A stretch of 64,000 nucleotides of DNA from assembly GCA_947561585.1 (NCBI GenBank), contig CANNZV010000930.1, positions 1 to 64,000 of the forward strand, given 5' to 3'. The stretch comes from Caprella mutica (Eukaryota > Arthropoda > Malacostraca > Amphipoda > Caprellidae). Shown here piece after piece: positions 47,019 through 58,097 of the stretch. The position numbers and the translations under genes are program-made. Numbering within the stretch: the stretch's first letter is position 1; every line of letters starts with the position of its first letter. Below the pieces are notes generated by a model that was not told where the DNA came from, searched no databases, and saw only the letters and a program-made list of their open reading frames with translations.

Positions 47019-47308
47019 GCATATTTTGTTCGTTTTTTCTTCCAAAGAAAGAGAAGATTTGAATATTTGTCAATATTTTAACTTTTGTTTCATTTTAACT
47101 AATGTTATATTTTACATAACAATTCCATTCCAATAATCTGTTGATCTCTTCAACTCCTCTGGGTACACTTCGTCAGTGACTATTAATAAGTCTATCCAAG
47201 TATTTAATTTCCTTTTTATTATATTAATTTATTTCAAATGTCTATGATACCACATTATAAATATTCTATAAAACTACAGAAGGGGAAGTACAAGTTTGAC
47301 GATCTCAG

Positions 47309-47380
47309 TTGAAACCAGTGCAACTTTACCAGAATGTTTCAAAGAATGTTTTATAACATATGCTAACTCCCACTTACCTA
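47309..47380 (+). CDS. Host gene, possible upstream exon
   Basis: Reads ETSATLPECFKECFITYANS in an open frame after GATCTCAG. To keep phase 1 it must use the weak donor CCTA|GTACTG. The better-looking donor ACT|GTGAGT at 47386 would give phase 0, which does not fit the next exon. The acceptor also lacks a good pyrimidine tract. Confidence 0.35.
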
Positions 47381-50300
47381 GTACTGTGAGTGTCCGATAG
47401 TCGAGTAGATACTTCAATTTGAACTTGAGATCTACTCAATATCTGATGTCATCAAATTTGAATTAACTTCAGCAAACATAAATTCCAAGAAACTGAAAAG
47501 GAAAAACAATGATTCTTAATCACAATAATCTATTGCAGATAATTTCATATTATTTTTCTCCAAAGAATTATTAAATTCCTCATTACAAGATGTTTACCAT
47601 ATTGCTCAGACTGTTGATGATCCAAATGGCGGTAAGTTATTGCATTCTTTCAAATACCACGAGATTTCTGATGTCAATCCTTTCGATAGTAATTAATTAC
47701 ATTCATTTTTCAGATCCAGTTTTCTTTGACGGTTGTTCTGGAAGGACGAACTTCTCACTACGTAAGTGATAATTAGTTCGTTTAACAACGCTTCTGTTCA
47801 TATTAAATTTGCATCTCATTAATTGCGCATTTTACTGTATAAACTTTATGTAAGTTTCGATGAATTGTTTTGCAATCAATCATAAATGAATTGTCTATTT
47901 ATTTTTAGGTGAACTTGTTAGATTCGCCTGTTGTGGATCCCAGCGCTAAACGTATAACCTGTCCAGTGTATAGCATACGACCAGCCAATAACGATACAAA
48001 ATTCATTAAATATGCAGCCTCGCAGGCTCAGTTCGCTGTCATTGGCGATTGGGAAAATAGAACAAATGCTCTTACATTTAAAGATTGCGCATCGGCAGCA
48101 GCAACAAACGGTATGTAATATAAGCACTTCAGATAAATCAAATTGTGGCGATGATATTTTATTGTATTAAATTCTAGCTAACATTTACCTTCAATTATAT
48201 AAACAGAAGATAAGATGTTCCTGTTTGACGATGGAGCTTGTACTACTTCAAAAACTCTTTTCGTTCGTTTGCCTGAAACTTGCGGAGACGAAAATGCTGT
48301 TATTGTCTACATGGTTGAATCACCCCGTAAGTAAATTTATAGTAAATTTATTAAGTATTACAATAGTTTATATGATAATGATATTTGATTGTTGTTCTAT
48401 CCGTTCACTGCATGCTTAATTTACAATACAAAGATTAACTAAGATAGTTTAAACCTTGAAATGTTGATTCATCAACTGCACAATTTGTACATCAAAGAAA
48501 AGTAATATATTTTGGTACTTGGAATTTGCGGCGCAAGAAAATTCGCCGTAAGAAAATTCGCCGTAAGAAAATTCGCCGTAAGAAAATTCGCCGTAATAAA
48601 ATTCGCCGTGAAAATTCGTCGTAAGGAATTTTCGCCGTAAATATTATTTTCAACTCTAGGCTTGAGGACCGCAGACAAATAAAGTAATCACCAAAATAAT
48701 TGCTGGAGTCCTTCTCCATCCCTCGTTAAAAAGATAGTAATAAAAAGAGAAACAAGACTATTTATACATGAATAGTGCCCTTAGGGTACCGTTACTATGG
48801 ATGCGTATTTGAGCGATTTTTCGCACTGACGACTTCTGATGAAATCGGATGAAAATCAAACTCATACTTTCCAATGAGAGTGGTTACAGTGGCAGCGATT
48901 TGGCCGTCAGAATACGTACGAAGTCGTCAGAACAACTTCAGCGTTCAAATGAGTTTAATTTTTCCATGCGACAAGTGACAGATTTGGTCATTTTTGTGTT
49001 TAATTCTCTTACTTTCGATTGCTGTTACCGTTCACTCATGCGTTTTGAAAATGTATAATTATTATTTATACTACCTATCAGGAATAAGATATTTTTAAAT
49101 TATATATATATTATACCTCTTCGTTCATATAATGGCTCGAATTGGTTGTTACCGAGTACAGTTATTTTTTCAATAAAATTGAATATCGTTATAGTTATGT
49201 TAGAAATTATCCTTATTTTTCTATATAGGTATTTCAAAAATTTTGTGCAGTGAGAAAAAAGATCAAATTAGCGTCACATCTATTGTTTCAGAGGCACACA
49301 GGTAGGTTTTTAATTCCTCCCGAACATTACCTCAAATAAACATAGTTTAGTTTAGACCGCAATATTAATTGGGCAGAAACCTTCTGACGATCAGAAATCG
49401 TGTACAGTGTAATCGCCTCGCACTAACGATCAGTTCTGACGATATCGTCAGTGCGAAAAATCGCTCGAATGCGCATGCATAGTAACCATTCCCTTAGTCT
49501 GATTTCAGTTTTATTTTAATTTAATTTTCGTAAGGGTTTAGCGTCTGCTTCGGAACCAAAGGCCATATCGCTAACGTTAAAATGAAAGTAAGTACAAGTG
49601 ACTGGAAGAAGCAGTCAGAAAGGAAAGTGGCTTCGCGAACAAAGTCACCTATCACCGTCGGTGATAGTGGTCATGGATGCAGAAAAGCTACTACGTGAAT
49701 GCAGTCACTTACCAAGGAATGTGACGCAAAGGGACACAAGCACCGGCGCCTGAACTCACGGATGGAAGAGGAAAATGAAGAGGCGAATATAACTGAAGAA
49801 TACGAAACTGCCTTATTAAAAAATCTAAGACCTCGTAGTTGAATCTGAGCGTTATCATTAGTTTCAAACTTAAAATTGCATAATAAAAATTGATAAAATA
49901 GTATAAATATGAAAAATGCAAATAAATCGATTTTATTTAATGAACAATGAAACATAACACAAGTTGATCGTGTAATTGCATTTGGTAACAAATTTGATAT
50001 CATTAAACTTTAATGTCATCGTCAAAATTAGGTTTAACAAAAAATAATGAACAAACTAAGAACAAATACTTAGTTTTATTGTCCATTCAATTTTGTTTTT
50101 TCTTTGTATGAAATATTTACCGTTTGCCATAAAGTGTCTTGTTAAACTATTGTGACTCTCTGTTCTAACAGTTGATGTGGTGATCACTTTATTTGTCTGG
50201 GGTTCTCAAGTCAAGAGTTAAAAAATCTTACGGCAAATTATCTTGCGGCAAAATTTCGCTCGGTGAATTTTCATACGGTTAAATTTCCGGTCACGATATA

Positions 50301-53300
50301 TTTCATATATTTCTCTATGGTGATATCTATAAGATTACCACTAACTTTGTTATCTGCAAATTGATCAATGAAGATGCAAATACGACGCCAGTGCTTTAAT
50401 TAGTTCTTATATTGACTCGGATAGAGTCAATATAAGAACAAATTAATTTAGTTCAATTTATGAGTCAATATGACTCATCCTATTAGTTTACTCAAAAACA
50501 AGAGTCATATTGACTCGTATAGAGTCAATCAAGAAAAAAGACTACAAAATGGCGTTTTGCCAGCCTTGATGAGTCAAGCGATGAGTCAGGTTGACTCGCA
50601 TTGTTTTCTCAGTGTAGACCATAGTCTGTGCAAGACTTATTAAAATAATATATAATAATAATAATAATAGTAATATACATACTTTTAGGATTAATAAATA
50701 GGTATTTATGTACAACGAATAAATTGGAATTTTGGACTATAAAATCAACAGTTTTTAGTTCGTTCGTTTAAATAAAAAAATGTTGAAAACAAATAAACAA
50801 TTCGTTACTTCAAAATTCAATGAATCTAGTTTATAGTATATTTATTCAAATTTAACCTAACATTTTTTTTAAATTTTAAAATTATAAAAAAAATTATATT
50901 ATAAAAAATGTTAGATAAATTGAAATTCATAAAGTGAAACTAATTCCAATATTAAATTCGAAATGTGTATTTACAGCAAACCCTCGTAGTAGAAAAACCA
51001 TTTATTAGATAATTAGACCGGCACTAGGACTTTTCCCCGCAGGACTTCCCCCGCTGGATCATTCCCCACCGAACTTTTTCCCGCCAGGATTTTTCCCCAC
51101 CAGTACTATTCCCTGCCGGACTTTTCCCCTTCGAATAAAATAATAGTATTTTGGGCTATTAAATTATAATTTTGATAAAACAAACCATTTATCAATAGAA
51201 GAAACATTTTAATAACAGTCTTACACAATAACAGTCTTATTTTTAGCTTTGATTTCCGCATGTGTCGATATTTAACTTTATTTTATTGGTATCAATCTAC
51301 AGATATCATGGATACAAATTAAATAATAATTACATATTTTTCTTAAGTGTCTGAAAATGTGGAACTGTCCCATAACTCGAAACTTACCCTATACACGTTA
51401 CATTTTGCTTCCGTACTTTATTACAGTTTCCGCTGAATAGTAGCTTAATTTTCTATGTTACTCTGTCGTTTTCTTTGTAAGTCAGCCATGGTTAATCTAA
51501 TCACGTTATATCGCTGATTTTACTGTTTAATTTACTAGAATTATGCAATTATTTAAGTATATAAACGACCGTATTGGTCGTTTATATTTTAAGACTGTAC
51601 CTTTGTAAATTTGCATAGAATTAAGATATGATACAAAGTTCAAAACATTTCGGCAATTCTAATGGATTGCAAAATGTAGCAATTTAGTCTAAGAAGCTAC
51701 GATTAATTCAGTTTATTTCTGCTCTAAAGTTATACATATCGCAAATTTATTATTTTCTTTGCCAGTTATTATTAAAAATGTTCATCTATTCACTTCTAAT
51801 TCAAATATATACTTTTCCAGAAGAATATATTTAATTGTAGCTTATTAATTTGACAATTAATATAATTGACTAGAGATTTAATAATCCTAGGTGCTATATA
51901 TTTTTTTATTACACTCAATATCGACTTCTTTTTATAGTGTCTTTTTTTTCTATTATGCTTATTTAATATTTATTCCTTAAAGAACTTACAATGTATTAAC
52001 CATTATTATGAAAATACATAAGTTAGAGTGTAGAAATCCTTAAATCAAGACTTTTCAAGTAGTCAGATTTGAGGACGATTTAGATATAAAGTCGTACATT
52101 TTTTCGAAAAGTCTCCAATGAAAACTAATTATCGAAAGAGTAACTACAAAACGGGTTCGGTTCAAGGAGTTGGTAAATGACCAATTTCCATGCAACAAAG
52201 TTAAAAAAAAATCCCAAAAATTGGCTAGTTGCGACGGCAGACTTTGATTTACAATTTCATGGTAATAGATTTATTGGTCAAAACTATTTTTTTCCAATAA
52301 ACTAATGAAAAAATCGTAATGTTAAATTGTCTCCCGAGATTTTAATTAAAAAAATAGGCGGGAAAAGTCCGGCGGGAAATAGTCCGGTGGTGAAAAGTCT
52401 GGCGGGGAATAGTACGTTTCCCAATTAGACCAATTAAGATATTCTGAAACTGTTGTACAGGAAAAACCACTTACGAGACAGTACACAATATTTATCATCT
52501 GACAGTTTTTTATTGTAAATATTACAAATATTACTAGGTTCTGCATATATCTCTTTGAATAGTGTATTATATTGATTATTCGCTATTTTTCTTTTCATTC
52601 ATGGCAGAGTCTGTGCTAAAAAATTCATGTGAAGAATTACAGAAAACTAGATACACTGATGACTATGCTAATTCTGGAAGTGATAAAAGTGGCACTAGGA
52701 CTTTTCCCCGCTGTACCATTCCCCGCCGGACTTTTTCCCGCCTGGACTATTCCCCGCCGGACTTTTCACCGCCAAATAAAATAATAGTGTTTTGGGCTAT
52801 TAAATTACAATTTCGATAAAACAAACCATTTATCAATAGAAGGCACATTTTATTGACAGATTCACACAGCAATACAGTTTTATTTTTAGCTTTGATTTCC
52901 GTAGATGTACCAGTGTCCCAGGAAACAAGGAATTATTCTTGAGATATTAAGGGAATATCCCAGGAATAAATCCTTCTTGCCTGAGTTATTCCCTTAATAT
53001 CTCAAAAATAATGCTTGCTGCCTTTGGTACCTTCGTACATTTGCATATCATTAAGATATGGTACAAAGTTCAACCATTATGGCAATTCTAAGGGATTGCC
53101 AAATGTCGCAATTTAGTCTTAGAAACTACGATTACCTAATTCAGTTATGTCAAGCTCTATAGTTATACATATCGCGAATTTTTTTTGTCAGCGATTATAA
53201 AAATTGTGATCTATTTACTTCTCGTTCAAATATATACTTTTCCAGAACACTAATAAATTTAATTGTAGTTTATTAATCTGACAATTAATATTTTACGGAA

Positions 53301-54330
53301 TTAATAATCCTACCATATATTTATTTATTACACTTAATATTGGTCTTCTATTATACATATTTAATATTTATACCTTAAAGAATTTACGATGGATTTACCC
53401 ATATTATGAAAACACGTACATAAAGTTATAGTGTAGAAATCCACCAATTAAGACTTTTCAAGTAGTTAGATTTGAGGACGAATTAGATATAAAGTCGTAA
53501 ATTTTTTCTAAAAATCTCCAATAAAAACTAATTATCAAAAGAGTGATTGCAAAACGGGTTCGGTTAAAGGAGTTGGTAATTGACCAATTTCCAAGCAACA
53601 ATGTTTAAATAATATCCAAAAAATTGGTTAGTTGCGACGGCAGACTTTGATTTACAATTTGACGGCATTCGATTTATTGGTCAAAATGACTTTTCTCAAA
53701 AACTAATTAAAAAATCTAAATATTAAATTTTCTTCCAGAGTATAAATTTTAAAAAAATAGGCGGGGAAAAGTCCAGGCGGAGAAAGGTCCGGCGGGGAAT
53801 AGTCTGTTTCCCGATAGAAGTAGTTTATTTATATAGTAATTCAGACAGATTTTAATTGCCAATCTAACCCATCAACTTTACCGACTTAGCAAATTTTTAA
53901 AAAGTATAAAAAGCCTAAAATATTAAGACTTTGCATCATTATAGGAATTTATGCTATTTTAGGACTTTATGGCATTTATTGACGTTATGGCCTTTTATGG
54001 CATTTATGGCCTTTCATGAATTTATGGCATTTGTCCGGGATCTAGTTATCACCTATAAATTCAGTGGTTACAATATAGTCCTTATATTAAAATTCGATAG
54101 TCATCAGAGATACAGCAAATTTCAAACCAAAATAATATTTTCTTAATTGTTAAATTCTCCCCATTAAAAAAATCTCGATTTGAGATGTTAATTCCGTTGT
54201 TCCATTTTTGCAGAAAATGGCTGTGCTGTTGATTACATCTGGGTGGAACATATGACAGCCGTAAATGGTACATTTTGCGATGCGCCTACCTCCACGGAAT
54301 TCTTTTGCTTTGGTGGTTTGATCACTGGAT
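47309..54330 (+). CDS. Host gene, extracellular-type protein of unknown family (partial, exons in window)
   Basis: Five exons with good splice signals (47539-47631, 47714-47761, 47922-48110, 48207-48326, 54214-54330) and one weaker upstream exon (47309-47380). Every exon begins and ends in phase 1, and the joined frame has no stop over about 190-215 codons. The product has eight cysteines (ten with the weak exon) and four N-glycosylation sequons (NSS, NFS, NRT, NGT), which suggests a secreted or cell-surface protein with disulfide bonds. Recognisable stretches: DPVFFDGCSGRTNFSL, AKRITCPVYSIRPANN, LFVRLPETCGDENAVIVYMV, CAVDYIWVEHMTAVNGTFCD. I do not recognise the domain. Phase 1-1 exons are typical of shuffled extracellular modules. 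Neither the start nor the stop codon is in the window. The introns are 82, 160, 96 and 5887 bp. Confidence 0.7.
47539..47631 (+). CDS. Host gene exon (93 nt, phase 1-1)
   Basis: Acceptor CTATTGCAG, donor GGCG|GTAAGT. Encodes FFSKELLNSSLQDVYHIAQT and VDDPNG, with one sequon (NSS). Confidence 0.6.
47714..47761 (+). CDS. Host gene exon (48 nt, phase 1-1)
   Basis: Acceptor TTCATTTTTCAG, donor CTAC|GTAAGT. Encodes DPVFFDGCSGRTNFSL, with one cysteine and the NFS sequon. Confidence 0.65.
47922..48110 (+). CDS. Host gene exon (189 nt, phase 1-1)
   Basis: The frame requires the acceptor AACTTGTTAG at 47921 rather than TTTTTAG at 47908, since the latter would give a stop 14 codons in. Donor AACG|GTATGT. 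Encodes two cysteines and the NRT sequon in GDWENRTNALTFKDC. Confidence 0.7.
48207..48326 (+). CDS. Host gene exon (120 nt, phase 1-1)
   Basis: Acceptor TATAAACAG, donor CCCC|GTAAGT. Encodes EDKMFLFDDGACTTSK and LFVRLPETCGDENAVIVYMV, with two cysteines. Confidence 0.75.
48530..49720 (-). repeat. Repeat family R4, copy 2 (inverted, split by a Harbinger-type element)
   Basis: Read on the minus strand it matches the family at about 21700-22170: CTGACTGCTTCTTCCAGTC, CCTTTGGTTCC, AAATTAAATTAAAA, then after the inserted element ATAAATAGTCTTGTTTCTC, TTTGTCTGCGGTCCTCAAG and a terminal array of CTTACGGCGAATTTT (48535-48645). The Harbinger-type element at 48784-49493 interrupts it. Confidence 0.65.
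48784..49493. mobile_element. PIF/Harbinger-type miniature element, copy 2
   Basis: Ends GGGTACCGTTACTA and inverted GGGAATGGTTACTA, with 3-bp TTA duplications at 48781-48783 and 49494-49496. It is the same family as 16484-17113 in the opposite orientation, about 80 bp longer, inserted into repeat R4 within the host intron. Confidence 0.78.
49721..50159. other. Intronic DNA, no gene seen
   Basis: Part of the 5.9-kb host intron. A 110-codon minus-strand ORF (49671-50003) overlaps the R4 repeat edge and shows no family resemblance. Confidence 0.4.
50160..50290 (+). repeat. Repeat family R4, short copy 3
   Basis: GTGGTGATCACTTTATTTGT, then TTCTCAAGTC and about five degenerate units of CTTACGGCAAATTAT, ending TTTCCGGTCAC. 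The ending resembles the inverted end of FB1 (CCGGTCAC). Confidence 0.55.
50400..50610. repeat. Cluster of GAGTCA/TGACTC motifs
   Basis: At least ten GAGTC or GACTC pentamers in about 200 bp, several paired as GACTCGTATAGAGTC or GAGTCAATATGACTC. Most likely a small palindromic repeat. Resemblance to AP-1-type sites is noted only. Confidence 0.45.
51020..52422. mobile_element. Element FB3 copy 1, inverted minisatellite termini
   Basis: A 1403-bp element flanked by a perfect 9-bp target duplication AATTAGACC (51011-51019 and 52423-52431). The left end is GGCACTAGGACTTTTCCCCGC-like, with about six 16-18-bp units GGACTTTTCCCCGCC. The right end carries the inverted form GGCGGGGAATAGTCC-type units and finishes GTTTCCC. 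The AT-rich interior is shared with copy 2, with no transposase. A 9-bp duplication and G-rich starts fit Mutator-like or Merlin-like elements. The class is not settled. Confidence 0.85.
52691..53812. mobile_element. Element FB3 copy 2, inverted minisatellite termini
   Basis: A 1122-bp element flanked by a 9-bp duplication with one mismatch (GATAAAAGT at 52682-52690, GATAGAAGT at 53813-53821). It begins GGCACTAGGACTTTTCCCC and ends GGAATAGTCTGTTTCCC, as in copy 1. The same interior motifs recur (TTTTGGGCTATTAAATTA, AAACAAACCATTTATCAATA, AAACGGGTTCGG). It differs by internal insertions and deletions. Confidence 0.85.
54214..54330 (+). CDS. Host gene exon (117 nt, phase 1-1)
   Basis: Acceptor TCCATTTTTGCAG, donor GGAT|GTGAGT. 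Encodes CAVDYIWVEHMTAVNGTFCD and FFCFGGLITG, with three cysteines and the NGT sequon. It is separated from the previous exon by an intron full of mobile elements. Confidence 0.75.
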
Positions 54331-54719
54331 GTGAGTAAAGAGAAGTAAAAATTATTTTAACATCTAATAGTTTTGATAATCTTGTACCTTTATCGTCAAC
54401 CATATCATTATATCTCTTTGCGGACTAATCAATCAGAATAGTATATCCTGTGGTGAAGAATCAACAATTAAATAGGAAAATAATCTAAATAATACCAAAG
54501 CAGTTAAATTAACAACTCCTTTTTGCTACAAAAGAAAAACAATCTTTAGAGAGAAGACTGATAAAAAATCCGAAATATTCGAATTGTAAATTGATGTATT
54601 TTTTGACGAAAATAAACACTGATCTTCGTAGGGATCCAAACTGGGATAGAATTATATTTGGGCACAAACCAAAACAGATAATCAAAACTGTGCTAAAATA
54701 AAAAACAGACATAACTCGA
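54331..54719. other. Intronic DNA before the LINE, no gene seen
   Basis: Follows the host donor GTGAGT at 54331. AT-rich, with no exon-like segment. Confidence 0.35.
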
Positions 54720-55020
54720 ATGAATCTTCAAAAAGACAAACTCTCCTTCTTCAATTATCAAACTCTTTTATCAAGATAGAAAACAAAACTTACAGAAAAC
54801 ACTCAAAAAGAGTCCAATAGTGCAGTTTCAAAACACTGCCAGAACAAGTAAGAACTCCGCCAATTTCATCAAAGACAACAATAAAAACGTTAGAACTCTG
54901 AATGTTGTATCTTGTGATATGAGGGAGGACGATTTCAGTGACGAGTCCTCAAACAATTAATATCCCAGAAAAAGAAGACTATCACCAACCTACAAAGATG
55001 TTGCCAACTTAAATAAGGGC

Positions 55021-55900
55021 TTGATCCTAAATTGTAGACCGTGTTTTCTTTGTATATTTGTATTTTTTAAGTTCAATAAAGATTGTTCAATGTTTCAAAA
55101 ACAAAATTTACGAAAATCAACAGAAAACTTGCAAAAAAAAATCCCACTGTTGGATATTCCAGCAGTGCAACAGACAAATAGCACAATAGATCACAATGAT
55201 CAATGTCATTCAATGGAATATCAGGCCCTGAATACTCATTTTTCAGACCTGAAGATTTTGTTGAATGAATATAATCCATCCTGCGTTTGCCTACAGGAAA
55301 CTCTAATTATAAATAAAATTTATTCACCTTCAGGATATAAAATACTTACTTCAACCCCTACCAGAGACGACGACCACGAAAGAGGAACAGCAATACTAAT
55401 TAAGAATGATATTTTCCAATCAACCCCTAACTCTCAACACTAACTTGCAAGCAGTTGCTGCTAAAGTGAATATTGGCAAAATATTCACCATCTGTTCCCT
55501 CTACTTACACCATATCCCATGTACGAAACAAGATTGAATCAACCTCATAAACCAACTACAACCTCCATTTCTCCTCTTGGGAGACTTCAATGCCATGAGC
55601 CCCGTTTGGGTTGGAAATGTAATAGATACTGCAGACGCACGTGGGAAAATCATTGAAGAACTGCTTCTAGAACTGCCAATATCAATCTTCAATGGCGAAT
55701 CCCCAACTCATTATCATATCCGTACAGATACCTACTCCACCATTGATCTATCCATATGGTCTTCTAATTGTGTTAACCATTTCAACTACTCAGTTAATAT
55801 CTCACGATATGGAAGTGACCACTACCTATCCATCCAACTCCTAATGATAATAATAACCGTATACCATACACTGGATCTCTTAGATACAACTTTAGAATAG
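55021..55900 (+). pseudogene. I-like LINE AP-endonuclease domain remnant
   Basis: Reads HFSDLKILLNEYNPSCVCLQ and ET (the QET box of APE endonucleases), SGYKILTSTPTRDDDHERGT and AILIKND. After a break it reads LGDFNAMSPVWVG (GDFN box) and, further on, RYGSDHYLSIQ (SDH box). In an active element it nicks target DNA. Broken by at least two frame changes between 55440 and 55577. Confidence 0.75.
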
Positions 55901-56439
55901 CAGATTGGACATTATTTGAAGAGCATACCACAACTGAAATTAGAAACGAAGATTTTGAGGACATAGATTCACTGACAGAATACATAACCGAAACAATCAT
56001 CAACTCTGTAAACTTGGCAATTCCTTTCAAATCAAGAAAACCAAGAAAACCACCAATACCTTGGTGGAATGGTGAGCACTAAAACCTGAAAAGAAATAGA
56101 AACATAGCAGAAAGAACACTTTGCAGAAATAGAAATATAGAAAATATAATAGCATACAACAGAGCAAAAGCAAAACTGAGATACTTCTCCAATATATGTA
56201 GCAAGACGACAGTCATTGCATAAATTCTTTAATACCATAAACCAGAACACAACCCTCAAACATATATGGAAATAACTACAAATGATAGTTGGCAAATTCA
56301 AACCCTCTAGCAAACATTTCCAATAGTAACAACTATCCTCCAAAGTTTTCAAAGATACAAAGAGACAAAAGAACGGCAAAACCTCAACTTCATCACCAAT
56401 ATTCCTCACCAGTATAACAATAGCCTTACTCAACTAGAA

Positions 56440-57840
56440 TTCGACACTGCACTACAATCTTCAGAAGAAAGCTCACCAGGACCTGACAATATCTCCTACT
56501 CAATGATAAAGCGTAGCTACAGCACCATGAAAACCCTCATCCTGAAAACATTCTATAGAATCTTCATCACTGAAAATTTCCCTAGCAAATGGAGCATTGC
56601 CACAATAGTTGCAATAGCAGAACCTGGTAAAGATCAATATAACCCACAGAACTATAGACCAATTTCACTTACAAACTGTTTGTGCAAATTATTAGAAAAA
56701 ATCATCAATGTCCGTCTAATCCGGTTTTTAAAACACAATAACCTCATCACCAATTTACAATCCGGTTTTCGCTCTAATAGAAGCACAACAGACAATATAA
56801 TACAAATTGAAACAGCAATCCAGAAATCCTTCCATAACAAAAAACATTTTCTTGCAGTGTTTTTCGAGCTAAAAAAAGCATGTGACACTGCATGGAGATA
56901 TGGAATATTAAAAAAGATCCACGACTACGGATTGAGAGGAAATTTACAAATATTTTTGAAGAATTTCCTCTCAAACAAAGACATAAAAGTAAGAGTTGGT
57001 AACCCCTTCTCGGAGGAGAGATTGGTTGAAGAAGGCATCCCCAAGGGAAGCGTGTTGACTTGCAGCCTCTTTATGACTGCCATTAATGACATTTGTGAAG
57101 CCATACCAGATAATGTTCATAGGACCCTCTACCATTTTACCAACTTAGCGTCTGGTGCTGTGACAGGCATTGTGGAGAGAAGACTGCAATTGGCTATCTC
57201 TTTCTTGGAAAGGTGTTGCAATACCACTGGATTTGTCTTATCCGCCCTAAAACTGTTAGTATCCACATATGCAGAAAGAGAAACTGTCATAAATTCAATC
57301 CCAACCTCTTCATCTACAACAACCCTATTACTACAGTGGATGAAGTCAGATATCTTGGAGTGATATTTGACAAAATCAATACCTGGTAGCCACATATAAC
57401 CAATTTAAGAAACAAAACATTCAAAACCATAGATCTACTAAAACATCTCACTCACAAGAAATGGGCTGCAGATTGCATATCACCCCGAGACTATATAATG
57501 CTTCTCAAACGCCTAATTGTATGTATATTGAATTGAAGCATTTTCTTCCACAGCTCAGACATACATGAGCAAAGTGGAGACAATTCAAAATTACGCCATT
57601 AGAATTGCCACGAGTGCATTTAAGAGCTCTCCAATTCTCAGTATTCACGCCTATTCTGGTATTAAACCTCTTAAATTCTATGTTGAAACAAAAATGTTAC
57701 ATTATTTTCTTAGAATAAAGGTTACTACTGGCCATCCTCTACACCAACTGATTGATGAAGATCTCCCTCCCAAGAGCTGTCAAGAGAGGTGTAAGATACT
57801 AGTGGAGGAATATAATGGGAATGGAATGTTGAGAACTTGA
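56440..57840 (+). pseudogene. I-like LINE reverse transcriptase, catalytic residues lost
   Basis: Contains SSPGPDNISYSMIKRSYSTM, NYRPISLTNCLCKLLEKIIN and LQSGFRSNRSTTDNI, all RT landmarks. Motif A reads FFELKKACDTAW, where an Asp is expected at the Glu, and the region that should be LYADDLAS reads LYHFTNLAS, so both catalytic aspartates of the YADD box are gone. GIPKGSVLTCSLF is the B motif. The C-terminal linker continues at 57565-57837 (VETIQNYAIRIATSAFKSSP). Non-functional. Confidence 0.8.
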
Positions 57841-58097
57841 TGACGGAAGAGACAACTAGCATCCCTACTTGGACAAAAGAACGACTATCAACCTACTCTG
57901 ATATGTATCAATACAATTCTGTCTTCTGTTAGTGAGTGGACGTGTGGTGTCTTGTACCGCTCCGTCTCACTTGTGCTGTACTAGCCCCTAGCCAAATAGT
58001 GTGATACTTCATTAGCTATTTCGGCACGAAATCCTGGAAGTTTTTTTTTATTGTTCAAGCATATTAAACTAGGTTATTTTGAACGAGTCTCTTCAAC

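Larger units (their letters stand above)
54720..57905 (+). mobile_element. I-like LINE with RNase H, 5' part
   Basis: Decayed non-LTR retrotransposon interrupted at about 57905 by another LINE and continuing at about 62740-63690. Order: a gag-like remnant (54720-55010), endonuclease, reverse transcriptase, then (after the interruption) RNase H and a cysteine motif. The RNase H domain after the RT supports an I-clade assignment. The 3' tail (ATA)n at about 63672-63690 is also typical of I elements. Confidence 0.75.

Noticed and set aside
47909..47921. Acceptor TTTTTAG at 47908 for the third host exon
   Set aside because: Joining there to the phase-1 donor at 47761 gives a stop within 14 codons. 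The AG at 47921 keeps the frame and the phase-1 pattern.
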